Assembly: GCF_030272695.1 (NCBI RefSeq)
Contig: NZ_JARFYN010000002.1
Span: forward strand, 124,001-188,000
Direction of reading: 5' to 3'
Origin: Martinezella calliandrae
GTDB taxonomy: Bacteria > Pseudomonadota > Alphaproteobacteria > Rhizobiales > Rhizobiaceae
DNA length: 64,000 nucleotides
The notes beneath the pieces were generated by a model, which worked only from the letters and a program-made list of their open reading frames with translations, was not told the origin of the DNA and ran no database searches. The first letter of the stretch is position 1. Each line of letters begins with the position of its first letter. The translations under genes and the position numbers were made by a program. Of this stretch, positions 36,860 to 46,371 are shown piece after piece.

Positions 36860-37303
36860 ATGTCTGGTGCGCAGCCACGCCGAGAACTGTTCGACGAGCT
36901 TTCCGCTTTCAATCGGAAGCTGAGAGCGGCGTTTGACGGCCTGGTGCGCGAGCATGGCATGACGCTGGCGAGAGCCCGGGTATTCAGTAAGCTTTCTAAG
37001 CGCGACGGCATCAATCAGCGCGAGCTAGCCGATGAGCTCGAGCTTGAGACCCCAACCTTGGTTCGTATCCTCGATGCCATGGAAGCGCAGAGCTTCATAG
37101 AGCGCCGTGCGGTGCTGTCGGACCGGCGCGCCAAGCAGATATTTATGACGGATTCAGGAAAGTTGGTGGCAGAGGAAATCGAGGCTCTTGCCACCGGCGT
37201 ACGTGCGGATATCCTGCAAGGGATTTCGGACGATGATGTCGGAATGGCCCTCAAAGTCATCCGCGCAATGACCGCCAATCTGCAGAATGTAGGCAAGTCA
37301 TGA
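36860..37303 (+). CDS. MarR family transcriptional regulator
   Basis: A 147-residue winged-helix protein. The recognition region INQRELADELELETPTLVRI and the wing VLSDRRAKQI with its DRR motif are typical of MarR. It starts an apparent operon with an MFS exporter and an HlyD-type adaptor, the EmrR-EmrB-EmrA pattern, so it probably represses this pump and is released by a phenolic or other lipophilic compound. A palindrome at its promoter suggests self-repression. The ligand is unknown. Confidence 0.9.
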   Translation: MSGAQPRRELFDELSAFNRKLRAAFDGLVREHGMTLARARVFSKLSKRDGINQRELADELELETPTLVRILDAMEAQSFIERRAVLSDRRAKQIFMTDSGKLVAEEIEALATGVRADILQGISDDDVGMALKVIRAMTANLQNVGKS

Positions 37304-37311
37304 GGTAGCGT

Positions 37312-38958
37312 ATGAGCGGTGTATCGGGCCCGGTAAATGCGGAAGCCAACATCGCCGTACCAGCCGCCCCACCGCCCGTGCCGCGCTGGAAGGTACCGCT
37401 TTATATCGGCGCCTCCGTAATGTTCTTCCTGACGCAGGGCCTTGGTCTCAATCTCGCCTTCGCCAATCTCACGCAAATCCAGGGAACCATTGCTGCAACG
37501 ACCACCGAATCTGCGTGGTTGTCGGCTGCCTACATGGCGCCGAATGTCAGCCTTGCCATCGCTTTGGTGAAAATCCGCCTGCAATACGGTGTGCGAAATT
37601 TTGCCGAAGTTAGCATCATAGGCTTCGTGGTCGCCTCGGTGCTCAATCTCTTCGTCTCTGATCTGCATTCGGCCATCGTCGTACGCTTTTTGAGCGGCAT
37701 CGCCGGCGCACCGCTGTCGACGCTTGGCTTCCTTTACATGCTGGAAGCCTTCGAGCCGGCCAAGAAGCTGACGATCGGCGTCAGCCTGGCGATGATGAAT
37801 ACGCTTCTGGCGGCGCCCATCACCCGTCTCGTCTCGCCGTCGCTGCTTGATTATGGCGAATGGCGCGGGCTCTATACCCTGGAAATGGCCTTGGCGCTGC
37901 TGGTGATGCCGATCATCTATCTGCTGCCGCTAACGCCGCCGCCGCGGGTAAAGGTTATCGTCTTCGGCGACATTATCGTCTATCTGCTGGTCGCTATCGG
38001 TTTCGGTAGCCTTGCCGTCGTCCTTTCCCTTGGGCGGCTTTATTGGTGGCTGGAAGTGCCTTGGCTCGGCGTGCTGCTGGCGGTCAGCATCGCCACCGTG
38101 ACGCTTGCCGCCGTTATCGACCTGCGCCGACCAACGCCGCTGATCGATGTCCGCTGGCTGCTTAGTCCGGAGATACTGCATCTGACCGCAATTCTGCTGA
38201 TCTTCCGCATGATCGCTGCCGAGCAGACCTCGGTGATCATGACTTTCTATCAGAATGCCGTTGGGCTGCTTTATGATCAGCTGGCGATGCTCTACTGGAT
38301 TATTCTGGCTTTCTCGATCATCGGCGGTCTCATTTGCACAGTGCTGATGAGCTATGGGCTGAGTTGGCAGATCCAGTTCATGGCACTCGTCATGATGGCC
38401 ATTGGCTCCTTCATGGATGCGCAGGTCACCACTCTGACGCGACCCGAAGAGATGTATCTCAGCCAGGCGCTGGTCGCTACCGGTGCTGCCCTTTTCCTGC
38501 CGCCTTCCATGTCCGCGGGCTTCAAGGCTGCCTTTGCGAAGGGTGCGCCTTATCTCGTGACCTTCTTCGTGGTTTTCACCTTCACGCAAAGTATCGGCGG
38601 TCTGATCGGCACGGCCTTTTACGGCACGCTGATCATCATCCGTGAAAAATTCCATTCCGCAGTCCTGACCGAGCGTGTGTTGCTGATGTACCCTCACGTC
38701 GCCGAGCGCGTTAGCCAGCTTTCGGCGTCTTATGGCAAGGTGATCGGCGACAGCGCACTGCTGAAGGGTGAGGGATTGGCGCTGCTCGCCGCGCAGGTCA
38801 CCCGCGAGGCCAATACGCTTGCATTTGGCGATGCTTTCTTCGTTTCCGGCGTCATCGCAGTCGCGACTCTTGCGGCGCTTTCACTGCATGTCTTCTTCCG
38901 TTTCATCAAGGCGCAGCTAACCGAATCGCGGCCGCAGGCCATGGCGTCCAACCCTTAA
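37312..38958 (+). CDS. MFS efflux transporter (EmrB/DHA2-like)
   Basis: A 548-residue membrane protein with about 14 helices. It resembles the EmrB/FarB branch of the DHA2 drug-proton antiporters (WLSAAYMAPNVSLAIA near residue 63), although the first-loop motif is diverged (KIRLQYG). It lies 8 bases after the MarR gene and 17 bases before the HlyD-type gene, so the three act together: pump, adaptor and repressor. The substrate is unknown; plant phenolics or fatty acids are possible in a rhizobium. Confidence 0.85.
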   Translation: MSGVSGPVNAEANIAVPAAPPPVPRWKVPLYIGASVMFFLTQGLGLNLAFANLTQIQGTIAATTTESAWLSAAYMAPNVSLAIALVKIRLQYGVRNFAEVSIIGFVVASVLNLFVSDLHSAIVVRFLSGIAGAPLSTLGFLYMLEAFEPAKKLTIGVSLAMMNTLLAAPITRLVSPSLLDYGEWRGLYTLEMALALLVMPIIYLLPLTPPPRVKVIVFGDIIVYLLVAIGFGSLAVVLSLGRLYWWLEVPWLGVLLAVSIATVTLAAVIDLRRPTPLIDVRWLLSPEILHLTAILLIFRMIAAEQTSVIMTFYQNAVGLLYDQLAMLYWIILAFSIIGGLICTVLMSYGLSWQIQFMALVMMAIGSFMDAQVTTLTRPEEMYLSQALVATGAALFLPPSMSAGFKAAFAKGAPYLVTFFVVFTFTQSIGGLIGTAFYGTLIIIREKFHSAVLTERVLLMYPHVAERVSQLSASYGKVIGDSALLKGEGLALLAAQVTREANTLAFGDAFFVSGVIAVATLAALSLHVFFRFIKAQLTESRPQAMASNP

Positions 38959-38975
38959 AGGTATGATATAGCTCC

Positions 38976-40040
38976 ATGTCGAGGCTCGTTCGCTCCCCCA
39001 TCGAAGTTATCGCCGTCCTCGCCGGTGTCGGCGGTGTCATGCTCGTGCTCTATGCTTGGCATTTGCCGCCTTTCCAAAGTTCTGTCGAGACAACAGACGA
39101 TGCCTACGTCAAAGGCTATGTCACGACCATCAGCCCGCAGGTCAGCGGCTATATCACGGATGTTCCGACGAGAGACTACAAGCTCGTCAAGCAGGGCGAC
39201 GTGCTGGCCAAGATAGACGACCGCATCTATCTGCAGAAGGTGGCGCAGGCGCGTGCGACGCTAGACGGCCAAAAGGCCGCGCTCGCCAACTCGCAACAGC
39301 AGGAGCAGGCGGCGCGAGCCGGCATTGCCTCAAGCCAGGCACAGGTCGATAGCGCCAACGCTGCCTTGAAGCGCGCCCAGCTTGCCTGGGATCGCGTGTC
39401 CGCGCTGGTGGCTAAGGGCGTGTCGACGACCAGCGATTCGGAACAGGCGCAGGCGACGCTGGAACAGGCAAAGGCTGCGGTCAACCAGGCGAAGGCGGCG
39501 CTCGACGTGTCGCAACAGAATCTGACGACGATCATCGTCGACCGCGCCTCGCTGGAAGCCGGCGTCAGTGGCGCGGAAGCCGCCGTGCAGCTTGCAGAGA
39601 TCGACTTGCAGAATGCGACGATCGTCGCGCCACGCGATGGCCGCGTTGGCGAGGTCGGCGTACGCCTCGGCCAATATGTGACGCCGGGAACGCAGCTCAT
39701 GGGGCTGGTTCCAAAAGACGTCTGGGTCATCGCCAATTTCAAGGAAACCCAGCTCGACGGTATGAGGGTCGGCCAACCCGTAACCATTTCCGTCGATGCG
39801 CTCGGTCATCGCGAGCTCAAAGGCCATATTCAGCGCTTCTCGCCGGCGGCGGGCTCGGAATTTGCTGTCATCAGACCTGACAACGCCACGGGCAATTTCA
39901 CCAAAGTGGCGCAGCGCGTCGGCGTGCGCGTCAAGATTGACGAAAATCAGTCCCAGGCGGACGATCTCGCGCCCGGCATGTCGGTGGTCGTCTCTGTCGA
40001 CAAGAATTCGGCGCCGGTGCAGGATACGGCTGAGAACTGA
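38976..40040 (+). CDS. HlyD family secretion adaptor (EmrA-like)
   Basis: A 354-residue membrane fusion protein. One N-terminal membrane helix (about 9-27) is followed by the DAYVKGYVTTISPQVSGYI barrel segment typical of EmrA, a long Gln/Ala-rich coiled coil (about 85-200), and a second lipoyl/barrel half with APRDGRVGEVGVRLGQYV. It should connect the MFS pump to an outer-membrane channel, none of which is encoded nearby. A bidirectional terminator follows. Confidence 0.9.
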   Translation: MSRLVRSPIEVIAVLAGVGGVMLVLYAWHLPPFQSSVETTDDAYVKGYVTTISPQVSGYITDVPTRDYKLVKQGDVLAKIDDRIYLQKVAQARATLDGQKAALANSQQQEQAARAGIASSQAQVDSANAALKRAQLAWDRVSALVAKGVSTTSDSEQAQATLEQAKAAVNQAKAALDVSQQNLTTIIVDRASLEAGVSGAEAAVQLAEIDLQNATIVAPRDGRVGEVGVRLGQYVTPGTQLMGLVPKDVWVIANFKETQLDGMRVGQPVTISVDALGHRELKGHIQRFSPAAGSEFAVIRPDNATGNFTKVAQRVGVRVKIDENQSQADDLAPGMSVVVSVDKNSAPVQDTAEN

Positions 40041-40088
40041 GGCGGCAATGGGTGAGCCTGTAGCCGCGGGGCCAGCGAAAAGAAGAAG

Positions 40089-40120
40089 AAAAAGCCTGGG
40101 TCGCGAGACCCAGGCTTTTT
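40089..40120. terminator. Bidirectional terminator between the HlyD gene and rplI
   Basis: AAAAAGCCTGGGTC-GCGA-GACCCAGGCTTTTT: perfect 14-base arms with A and T tracts at the ends, placed between two convergent transcription units. Confidence 0.93.
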
Positions 40121-40148
40121 CATATTCGCATCGCTGCGAAGACTTGGA

Positions 40149-40727
40149 TCAAGCTTCGTCTTCGGCGTTGCCGTCAGCTTCCGGATCGAAGAAGTCTTCC
40201 GGACGCAGCGCATCTTCATCGACACCGTAGATGGCGTCAGCGGAGGTGAGCGTTTCGCCCTTGGCCTGACGCTCGGCTTCTTCAGCCGAACGGGCGACGT
40301 TGAGCTCGACAGTGATTTCGACTTCAGCGTGAAGCGCGATCGCAACATCGTGCAGGCCGATAGCCTTGATCGGCGTGTTCAGGTGAACCTGGTTGCGGCC
40401 GATGTTGAAGCCTTCTGCTGCGAGGATTTCAACGACGTCGCGAGCGGCGACGGAGCCGTAGAGCTGGCCGGTCTCGCCGGCAGAGCGAACGACGATGAAG
40501 GACTTGCCGGCGAGAACGTCGGCAACCTTCTGGGCTTCGCTCTTGCGCTCGAGGTTGCGAGCTTCGAGCGTTGCTCGCTCGGATTCGAAACGGGCCTTGT
40601 TGGCGGCGTTGGCGCGGAGCGCCTTGCCAAGCGGCAGCAAGTAGTTACGGGCAAAGCCGTCGCGAACCTTGACCACTTCGCCCATCTGGCCGAGCTTGGA
40701 GATACGCTCGAGGAGGATGACTTCCAT
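40149..40727 (-). CDS. rplI: 50S ribosomal protein L9
   Basis: A 192-residue L9. The N-terminal domain ([21 protein letters not shown], then [13 protein letters not shown]) is joined by a long helix to the C-terminal domain. An acidic extension of about 40 residues after the usual end ([16 protein letters not shown]) is common in Rhizobiales. Last gene of the rpsF-rpsR-DUF2232-rplI set, 20 bases after DUF2232. Confidence 0.96.
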   Translation of the reverse strand: MEVILLERISKLGQMGEVVKVRDGFARNYLLPLGKALRANAANKARFESERATLEARNLERKSEAQKVADVLAGKSFIVVRSAGETGQLYGSVAARDVVEILAAEGFNIGRNQVHLNTPIKAIGLHDVAIALHAEVEITVELNVARSAEEAERQAKGETLTSADAIYGVDEDALRPEDFFDPEADGNAEDEA

Positions 40728-40747
40728 TTTGTTGTTCCTTTCTGATG

Positions 40748-41728
40748 TCAGATTTTCGTGTCTGGTTGTTTGGAATTATCGGCATTCTTGTTCGGGGTCA
40801 GAGCGATCGCTTTGCGCGTATCGGACAGACCGAGAATGAGGATGACAAAGGCCGGCAACGTCAGCATCAGCGACGTCAGGTAGCAGAGGATGAGCACTGG
40901 TAAGCGCCAGTCCTTGCCACGCGTGCGGTAGTGGAGTGCCGCGAAGCCGGAGACGAGAAAGCCGGCGCTGAACGCACCGAAAGCGGCAGCGCCGATCAAT
41001 GCCGGGATGCCGCCGAAAAAGAGCGCGACGATGGCGACGAGAAAAACGAAGATTGCATTCCGGTTCATACGTAGAGCCGACGGGATATCTTCGCGCGGAC
41101 GCAGATTGCGGCTCGATGCTGCAACGATGCGGGTGGCGATGTAGTAGGCGGCCAGCAGCATCAGGACCCAGACGATGCCCCATACGACGGGAACAGCGTA
41201 GAGCATGAAGGATTTCGTTCTCGCGATCGCCTCCGCGTCGAGCGCCAGCGTGGGCTGTTGATCCTTCATGACAGTGACGTAGAGATCGACGACCTGGCCG
41301 ATCAGCTCCGTGCCATAGCCCATGATCGCGCCGACGATGATGATGACGCCAGTCGCCAGACCGCAGAGATGCAGCATGATGTCCGATAGCGGATACCAGG
41401 CCATCAAATGATCCGGACCGCCGAGTTCGGAGGCCGGACGTGCAAGGTTGGCCAGGTGGCTGAGCCAGGCCGGGACCAATGCCAGCAGGACCGTGAACAG
41501 CCCGAATGGCAGCGAATAGCCGGCAGCGCCGACAATTCCGGCCGTTACGACGGCGGTGATGACCGCGATGTTGCCCCAGCCGAGGCCGACAATGAGGATT
41601 GGAAGGGCGGAAAGCGCACCGAACAGGATGAACATCAACGGCTGTACGGTCGCGCCATACACAAGTAGGGCGGCGGTAAGACCGGCGAGGGCGCCGATGG
41701 CCAGCACTTTCGGGTTCATCTGTTTCAC
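40748..41728 (-). CDS. DUF2232 membrane protein
   Basis: A 326-residue protein with about eight membrane helices. Its place between rpsR and rplI is where alphaproteobacteria carry a DUF2232 (YybS-like) gene. Function is unknown. The GTG at 41728 is preferred over the ATG at 41719 because AGGA lies 7 bases upstream of the GTG and 16 upstream of the ATG. A partial terminator separates it from rpsR. Confidence 0.85.
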   Translation of the reverse strand: MKQMNPKVLAIGALAGLTAALLVYGATVQPLMFILFGALSALPILIVGLGWGNIAVITAVVTAGIVGAAGYSLPFGLFTVLLALVPAWLSHLANLARPASELGGPDHLMAWYPLSDIMLHLCGLATGVIIIVGAIMGYGTELIGQVVDLYVTVMKDQQPTLALDAEAIARTKSFMLYAVPVVWGIVWVLMLLAAYYIATRIVAASSRNLRPREDIPSALRMNRNAIFVFLVAIVALFFGGIPALIGAAAFGAFSAGFLVSGFAALHYRTRGKDWRLPVLILCYLTSLMLTLPAFVILILGLSDTRKAIALTPNKNADNSKQPDTKI

Positions 41729-41841
41729 GTCGCTGTCCTGCTTCGTATCAAGCAGTTAGAGGATGCTTCCGACACTCTGGTCTGAAAGCCGTCCCCAACA
41801 TGGGGTTTAAGGTTCCGATCCGCGCCCACCGCGGAAGGGAA

Positions 41842-41867
41842 AAGGGAAGGCATGACTGCCTTCCCTT
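41842..41867 (-). terminator. Terminator or attenuator after rpsR
   Basis: AAGGGAAGGCA-TGAC-TGCCTTCCCTT, perfect 11-base arms, 24 bases after rpsR. Followed on the minus strand by TTCCCTT. It may reduce transcription into DUF2232 and rplI. Confidence 0.65.
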
Positions 41868-41890
41868 AAATTACAGCGCGTCGGTCGCGA

Positions 41891-42139
41891 TTAGGCGACG
41901 ACGTAGGGCAGCAGGCCGAGGAAACGGGCGCGCTTGATCGCCTGAGCGAGTTCGCGCTGCTTCTTCTGGGAAACGGCCGTGATGCGGGACGGAACGATCT
42001 TGCCGCGCTCGGAAATGTAGCGCTGCAGGAGGCGAACGTCCTTGTAGTCGATGCGCGGCGCATTGGCGCCCGAGAATGGGCAGGTCTTGCGGCGGCGATG
42101 GAACGGGCGGCGGACCGGTGCGGAGGAAACTTCAGACAT
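41891..42139 (-). CDS. rpsR: 30S ribosomal protein S18
   Basis: 82 residues with the S18 core ([37 protein letters not shown]). It forms a heterodimer with S6 on the platform of the small subunit. It begins 13 bases after rpsF ends. Confidence 0.97.
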   Translation of the reverse strand: MSEVSSAPVRRPFHRRRKTCPFSGANAPRIDYKDVRLLQRYISERGKIVPSRITAVSQKKQRELAQAIKRARFLGLLPYVVA

Positions 42140-42152
42140 CTTTCAGAACTCC

Positions 42153-42599
42153 TTATACGCGGTCTTCGCGCGGACGGCGCGGACGGTCTTCGCGGTCACC
42201 ACGATCCGGGCGCGGACCACGATCGCCGAAGCTGCGCTCCGGACGGTCGCCATCGCGGCGCGGACGGTCGTCACGGTCGCGCTTCTGCATCATGGCGGAC
42301 GGGCCGTCTTCATGCTTTTCGACAGCGATCGTCATGTAACGCAGGACGTCTTCACTGATGCGCATCTGACGTTCCATTTCCTGGACGGCAGCGGCCGGTG
42401 CATCAATGTCCATCAGGGCGTAATGAGCCTTGCGGTTCTTCTTGATGCGATAGGTGAGGGATTTGAGGCCCCAGTTTTCGATACGCCCGACCTTACCGCC
42501 GTTAGCTTCGATAACGCCCTTGTACTGTTCTACGAGGGCGTCGACCTGCTGAGCGGAAATATCCTGCCGGGCAAGGAATACATGTTCATAAAGAGCCAT
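42153..42599 (-). CDS. rpsF: 30S ribosomal protein S6 with a long charged tail
   Basis: 148 residues. The ferredoxin-like S6 core occupies about residues 1-95 ([30 protein letters not shown]). The last 50 residues are an Arg/Asp/Pro repeat tail (units such as [10 protein letters not shown] and [11 protein letters not shown]), longer than the short acidic tail of E. coli S6 and probably disordered. S6 starts the ribosomal operon and pairs with S18. Confidence 0.96.
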   Translation of the reverse strand: MALYEHVFLARQDISAQQVDALVEQYKGVIEANGGKVGRIENWGLKSLTYRIKKNRKAHYALMDIDAPAAAVQEMERQMRISEDVLRYMTIAVEKHEDGPSAMMQKRDRDDRPRRDGDRPERSFGDRGPRPDRGDREDRPRRPREDRV

Positions 42600-42912
42600 G
42601 GATAGCTTTGCCTTTCTTGCGTTGGTCTGAACCCGATATTCGGCGGCTAAGCCTCAACGACTGCTCCTGAGTGGGATAACCCAAGCAAGAAAAGCGTTTC
42701 CGAGACGGTCGAGAGCGGAGACACGGGAGGCTGGAACGCTTCCGTTCCGAACGATTTTCAAAAAAGAAAACCGGCCCTCCGTTCAGCCACCAGCCAGAAG
42801 ACCGGGTTGCGAACAGGGCGGCTTATACGGATTTTTCCGGGAAAGGCAAGGGGAGGAGGTAAATTGCGCTGTTTGACTTCGGACATCATGGCCTTGCCCG
42901 CCGTCGGCCGGC
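42600..42912. other. Intergenic region upstream of rpsF
   Basis: 313 bases without a convincing gene. The left part is the rpsF leader on the minus strand; it contains a small CCGA-ATA-TCGG hairpin at about 42632-42642, which could be part of an S6:S18-type autoregulatory leader, though this is weak. No clear terminator was found for the cyclase gene to the right. Confidence 0.4.
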
Positions 42913-43971
42913 TCAATCATCCGGCAAAGTGAAGACGGTGCAGGGGGCGGCGATACCGCGCAATGGGTGCTCGCCCAGAGGGAGTAAAGCCGTCGTTGTC
43001 TGCTCCGCGACCGCGCCCGAGATGAGCACGCTGCGGCCAAGCGGCTTGCATAGCCCTTCGAGCCGGCTGACCAGATTGACCGCGGGGCCAATTGCGGTAA
43101 AGTCCAGCCGGTCAGCCGCGCCGATATTGCCCCAGAGCATCTCGCCGAAATGCAGCGCCGCACCAAAAGGCAGCGGCGGCAGCCCCTGCGCCTGCCGCAC
43201 CGTATCGAGATGGGCCATGCCGGCACGGGCGGCGGCGACCGCGCGAAGCGCCGCCTCGCAGGCCTCGCCCGGCGCGCCGGTGGCCGGGAAAATCGCCAGC
43301 ACCCCGTCGCCGATAAACTTCAGTACCTCGCCCCCAAAAGCGTGCACCGCCCCGGCAACGCGGTCGAACCAGGCATCAAGGGCCGTGATCATCGCCGTGG
43401 GCTCGGTCTCCTCGGACAGTGCGGTGAAATCGCGCAAATCGGCGCAAAGCAGTGCGGCGCGGATCGTTTCCCCGGTGCCTCGGTGCAGCGCGCCGGCCTG
43501 TACGCGGGCGGCGCTGCGCCGGCCAAGATAGGCCTCGAGCAGCGCCGCCAGTGCCGCCTGCGCGGCCAAGGCCGCCAAGGGCGCCGCAGCGAAGCGCGCG
43601 GCCTGGCCCAGCCGGCCGGTCTCGACGGGGTCGAATGGCCGAGTCCCGGCCCAGCCCAGCACCGGGCTGTCCGCCGCCGTGCCGACTATGTCCTCGTGCA
43701 CCGGGCCTATCCCAGTCAACCAGTCGTGCCCGGCCTGGCTGGGTGGACTGCCGGCGAAGCCCAGCGACTCGATCACCGTCCCGGTTTCGGCCCGCCATAG
43801 CCAAATGCGTCGGGCGATGATCGGATGCGGTACTGCGAGCGACAGGAATCCTCCGGCAAGCGGCAGGCCGTCGGCCAGCAGCCGCCCGCCGAGCTCGGCC
43901 AGGAACCGTTCAGGGGCGGGCGAGGCTCCTGCCTCGTCAACCAGCCAGGCAAGAGGGGCGGGCAGATCCAT
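42913..43971 (-). CDS. Class III adenylate/guanylate cyclase
   Basis: A 352-residue protein. The cyclase domain covers about 170-350: ALLCADLRDFTALSE with the first metal aspartate, GGEVLKFIGDGVLAIF with the second, and FTAIGPAVNLVSRLEGL with the transition-state Asn and Arg. The N-terminal 165 residues are Ala/Gly/Leu-rich and are probably a sensor region without a recognised domain. No membrane helix is evident. The gene is unusually rich in GC codons compared with the ribosomal genes next to it, which may indicate acquisition. cAMP is the more likely product. Confidence 0.87.
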   Translation of the reverse strand: MDLPAPLAWLVDEAGASPAPERFLAELGGRLLADGLPLAGGFLSLAVPHPIIARRIWLWRAETGTVIESLGFAGSPPSQAGHDWLTGIGPVHEDIVGTAADSPVLGWAGTRPFDPVETGRLGQAARFAAAPLAALAAQAALAALLEAYLGRRSAARVQAGALHRGTGETIRAALLCADLRDFTALSEETEPTAMITALDAWFDRVAGAVHAFGGEVLKFIGDGVLAIFPATGAPGEACEAALRAVAAARAGMAHLDTVRQAQGLPPLPFGAALHFGEMLWGNIGAADRLDFTAIGPAVNLVSRLEGLCKPLGRSVLISGAVAEQTTTALLPLGEHPLRGIAAPCTVFTLPDD

Positions 43972-44127
43972 GCCTCGATCATGCCATGGCCGTCGAAGGC
44001 TGTCATCTGCGGTGGCGATGGCACATAGGCTTGCAATGAAAGGTACAGCGACGTCGTTGGACCACAGCCGTTGCGCTTGGGCACTGTAGCCGGCTCAAGG
44101 TCGGCGATTTTCGGGAGCAGAAAGCGG

Positions 44128-44574
44128 TTATTTTCTGCCAGCCATTGGGTCCGGACCCGGATTGCGTCCGGCTGCAGCTTCGGCCAGCCGTCCGAGATAG
44201 TGAGCCCAGCCTTCCGCATGGCCGGCGCATTGTTCGGCATTGGGCAATCCCGTGTGGGTCAAGCGCAGCAGCGTTCCATCCGGTTGCTCGATGAGGTCGA
44301 TCTCGACCAGGCTCGATCCCGGCGGAACCGCCTCGCTGCCATCCCAGCCGAAACTATAGGCCAGGCGATGCACGGGCACCACCTCGCGAAAGGAACCGCG
44401 AGCGAAGCGAGCGCCGGTGACGTTGACGAGATAAATCCCCTCGGGCTTCGGCTCGATCTGTGCTTCCGTTCCCATCCAGCGCAGAATTTTCTCCGGATCG
44501 GTCAAGAGGGCGAACACTGCGGCTGGTGGCGCCGGGATGCGTCTTTCTTGGCGGACGACGAGGGGCTCTGGCAT
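44128..44574 (-). CDS. SRPBCC/AHSA1 (START-fold) protein
   Basis: A 148-residue protein with the Bet v1-like fold: RRIPAPPAAVFALLTDPEKILRWMG at the start and GTLLRLTHTGLPN, then a C-terminal helix with GWAHYLGRLAEAA. Such proteins bind hydrophobic ligands and are often encoded next to an ArsR repressor, but no ArsR gene is present here. The ligand is unknown. Confidence 0.87.
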   Translation of the reverse strand: MPEPLVVRQERRIPAPPAAVFALLTDPEKILRWMGTEAQIEPKPEGIYLVNVTGARFARGSFREVVPVHRLAYSFGWDGSEAVPPGSSLVEIDLIEQPDGTLLRLTHTGLPNAEQCAGHAEGWAHYLGRLAEAAAGRNPGPDPMAGRK

Positions 44575-44760
44575 CAGTCTCTCCTTTGGTTGCGTGGCCT
44601 GCCTTACCGGAGGCGGAGAATGGACAGGCGCATCCTATCGCGGAACGTCCTCATGCAACAGCATGAAGGCGCCGGCATGCCCTCAAAAACGGCGTGCCTG
44701 CGATGACATTGCGGCGTTGAGCGTTCGAACTTCGATGTTCGCTACGGCTGAAAAGCGGTG

Positions 44761-45627
44761 TCATTCTGGGCAATCCCAATAATGATCCGCAGGAAATATT
44801 GTCATCGGCGCATCCTTCATCATTTCTGCGTAGAGCCGTTCGGTCTGCTGATCCTTCGGGAACATGCATTCGAGCCTGAGCTCCTGCGATGCGATGGTCA
44901 TAGGGGTGCCGACTGTCGTTATCAGAGAAAAGAAGCCGAGATTCTTGCCGTCCTTCACAAAGACCAGAGGAATGACGGGTGTTCCGGCGGGTGCGGTGAG
45001 CGCTTTCCAGTCGACATCGACATCCGGATAGGCGAGCAGTGTTTTGAGCAGCTCCCGGGTTTTTTCGTCAACGACCCGGCCAATAGACTCGCGATGGACA
45101 CGGGCCAGCAAGCTTCTCGATGTCTCCGGCCAGTCGCGAATGAAGGGGCGCATCCCGGCGGGGTCGAACATCAGATGCAGCAGGTTACGCGGCGACTTGC
45201 GCGTTTCCATATTGACGAAGCAGTTGAAGAAACGCGGCGCGGCGGTGTTGGACAACAGAACGTTCCAATAGCGATCCATGACGATCGCGGGGAAAGGTTC
45301 ATGCTGACGCAGCATGCGCCGCAGCGCATCTGCGACAGGTTGCATTTCCGGCGCTTCCCAGGAATCGTCCGAATAGATCGGCGCATAGCCTGCGGCGAGG
45401 AGTAGGGTGTTGCGTTCGCGGAACGGCACATCGAGCGCCTCCGCAACGGTCAGCAGCCTCTGGCGGCTCGGAATGCTGCGGCCGCTTTCGACGAAGCTGA
45501 TATGGCGTTGCGAAACGCCCGTCTCCATCGAAAGGTCGAGTTGGCTTTTGCCGCGCACCTCCCGCCAGTGACGCAGCAACGGGCCGAGCTGTTTCGAGAC
45601 AGATATCGCTGTGTTGCTGATCGTCAT
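44761..45627 (-). CDS. XRE-family regulator with a MmyB-like ligand domain
   Basis: About 288 residues from the ATG at 45627, which has GGAGG 7 bases upstream. The N-terminal HTH (about 15-70; KSQLDLSMETGVSQRHISFVESG) is followed by a MmyB-type domain (PFPAIVMDRYWNVLLSN, then NLLHLMFDP), proposed to bind fatty acids. Regulators of this type often control a nearby dehydrogenase or reductase gene; here the SnoaL-like and aldo/keto reductase genes lie upstream on the same strand. Confidence 0.88.
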   Translation of the reverse strand: MTISNTAISVSKQLGPLLRHWREVRGKSQLDLSMETGVSQRHISFVESGRSIPSRQRLLTVAEALDVPFRERNTLLLAAGYAPIYSDDSWEAPEMQPVADALRRMLRQHEPFPAIVMDRYWNVLLSNTAAPRFFNCFVNMETRKSPRNLLHLMFDPAGMRPFIRDWPETSRSLLARVHRESIGRVVDEKTRELLKTLLAYPDVDVDWKALTAPAGTPVIPLVFVKDGKNLGFFSLITTVGTPMTIASQELRLECMFPKDQQTERLYAEMMKDAPMTIFPADHYWDCPE

Positions 45628-45682
45628 GGAAGGACCTCCTTGCCGGCTATGCCTAGGACATCTTACGTCTGGCACAGGACGG

Positions 45683-46072
45683 TTAGAATTGCACCGGCCC
45701 GACGGAACCGAACCAGTGGCGCACCTTGGTGTGATCAGCCTCGTCCATGTAGAAGAAGTGCGTCATCACGGGCTTGACGACGGCGTGGTTCGGATCGTCA
45801 GGGGTCATCGTAACGAAGCCGCGGAAGACCTTGAGGAACCCGCCGTCCCAATATTCGGTCACATCATGAAGGGCGGTAAATCCGGTGTCGATGAAAGCGC
45901 GCAGACTTTCGCGGATAGTCTCGCGGCCCTTCCATTCAGCGATACCCAAATTGGCGGTAGCATCGTCTGCGAAGCACTCGAAGCCGGAGCCGAAGGTCTT
46001 GTCGTCAATCTCCCTCCAGAAGGCCAACAGCCAGTCCGGCGTTTCACGCTTCGTAAAAATCATCTCGTTCAT
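45683..46072 (-). CDS. SnoaL-like (NTF2-fold) protein
   Basis: About 129 residues from the ATG at 46072 (GGAG 7 bases upstream). It shows the NTF2-like cone fold pattern: helices with WLLAFWREIDDK, then GRETIRESLRAFIDTGFTA and strands with HFFYMDEADHTKVRHWFG. Such proteins are small-molecule enzymes or binding proteins, and this one has no assigned substrate. It ends 55 bases before the MmyB-type regulator and may be cotranscribed with it. Confidence 0.75.
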   Translation of the reverse strand: MNEMIFTKRETPDWLLAFWREIDDKTFGSGFECFADDATANLGIAEWKGRETIRESLRAFIDTGFTALHDVTEYWDGGFLKVFRGFVTMTPDDPNHAVVKPVMTHFFYMDEADHTKVRHWFGSVGPVQF

Positions 46073-46333
46073 AGTCTGTCTCCCAATGTGTTGCTTAGGA
46101 CAACAAGAGGCTAGAGCCGCCAGGGCGAAACCGCCGGCGCTTGATGTCTGTTCTCTCTCGTTGGTGCTTATCTCTTGTGGAGATGTCCCGAAATTACGCG
46201 CCAGTACGACGCGTCTCAATTACATCAGGGGTCATATTTTGCGGCGCGTTCGGCCGCCTTCGTGCCGACGGACAAGATCGGCTTACGCGCCGGCGCAGAT
46301 GCCATCGGCCTCGCAAGGTTGTCTTGCAGTCGT

Positions 46334-46360
46334 TGCGCCTTGCGGCGGCGGCAAGGCGCA
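46334..46360 (-). terminator. Hairpin after the aldo/keto reductase gene
   Basis: TGCGCCTTGC and GCAAGGCGCA, perfect 10-base arms with a 7-base loop, 11 bases after the stop codon. There is no T-run, so rho-independent termination is uncertain. The rest of 46073-46371 holds no gene. Confidence 0.5.
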
Positions 46361-46371
46361 TTCACCAGAGA

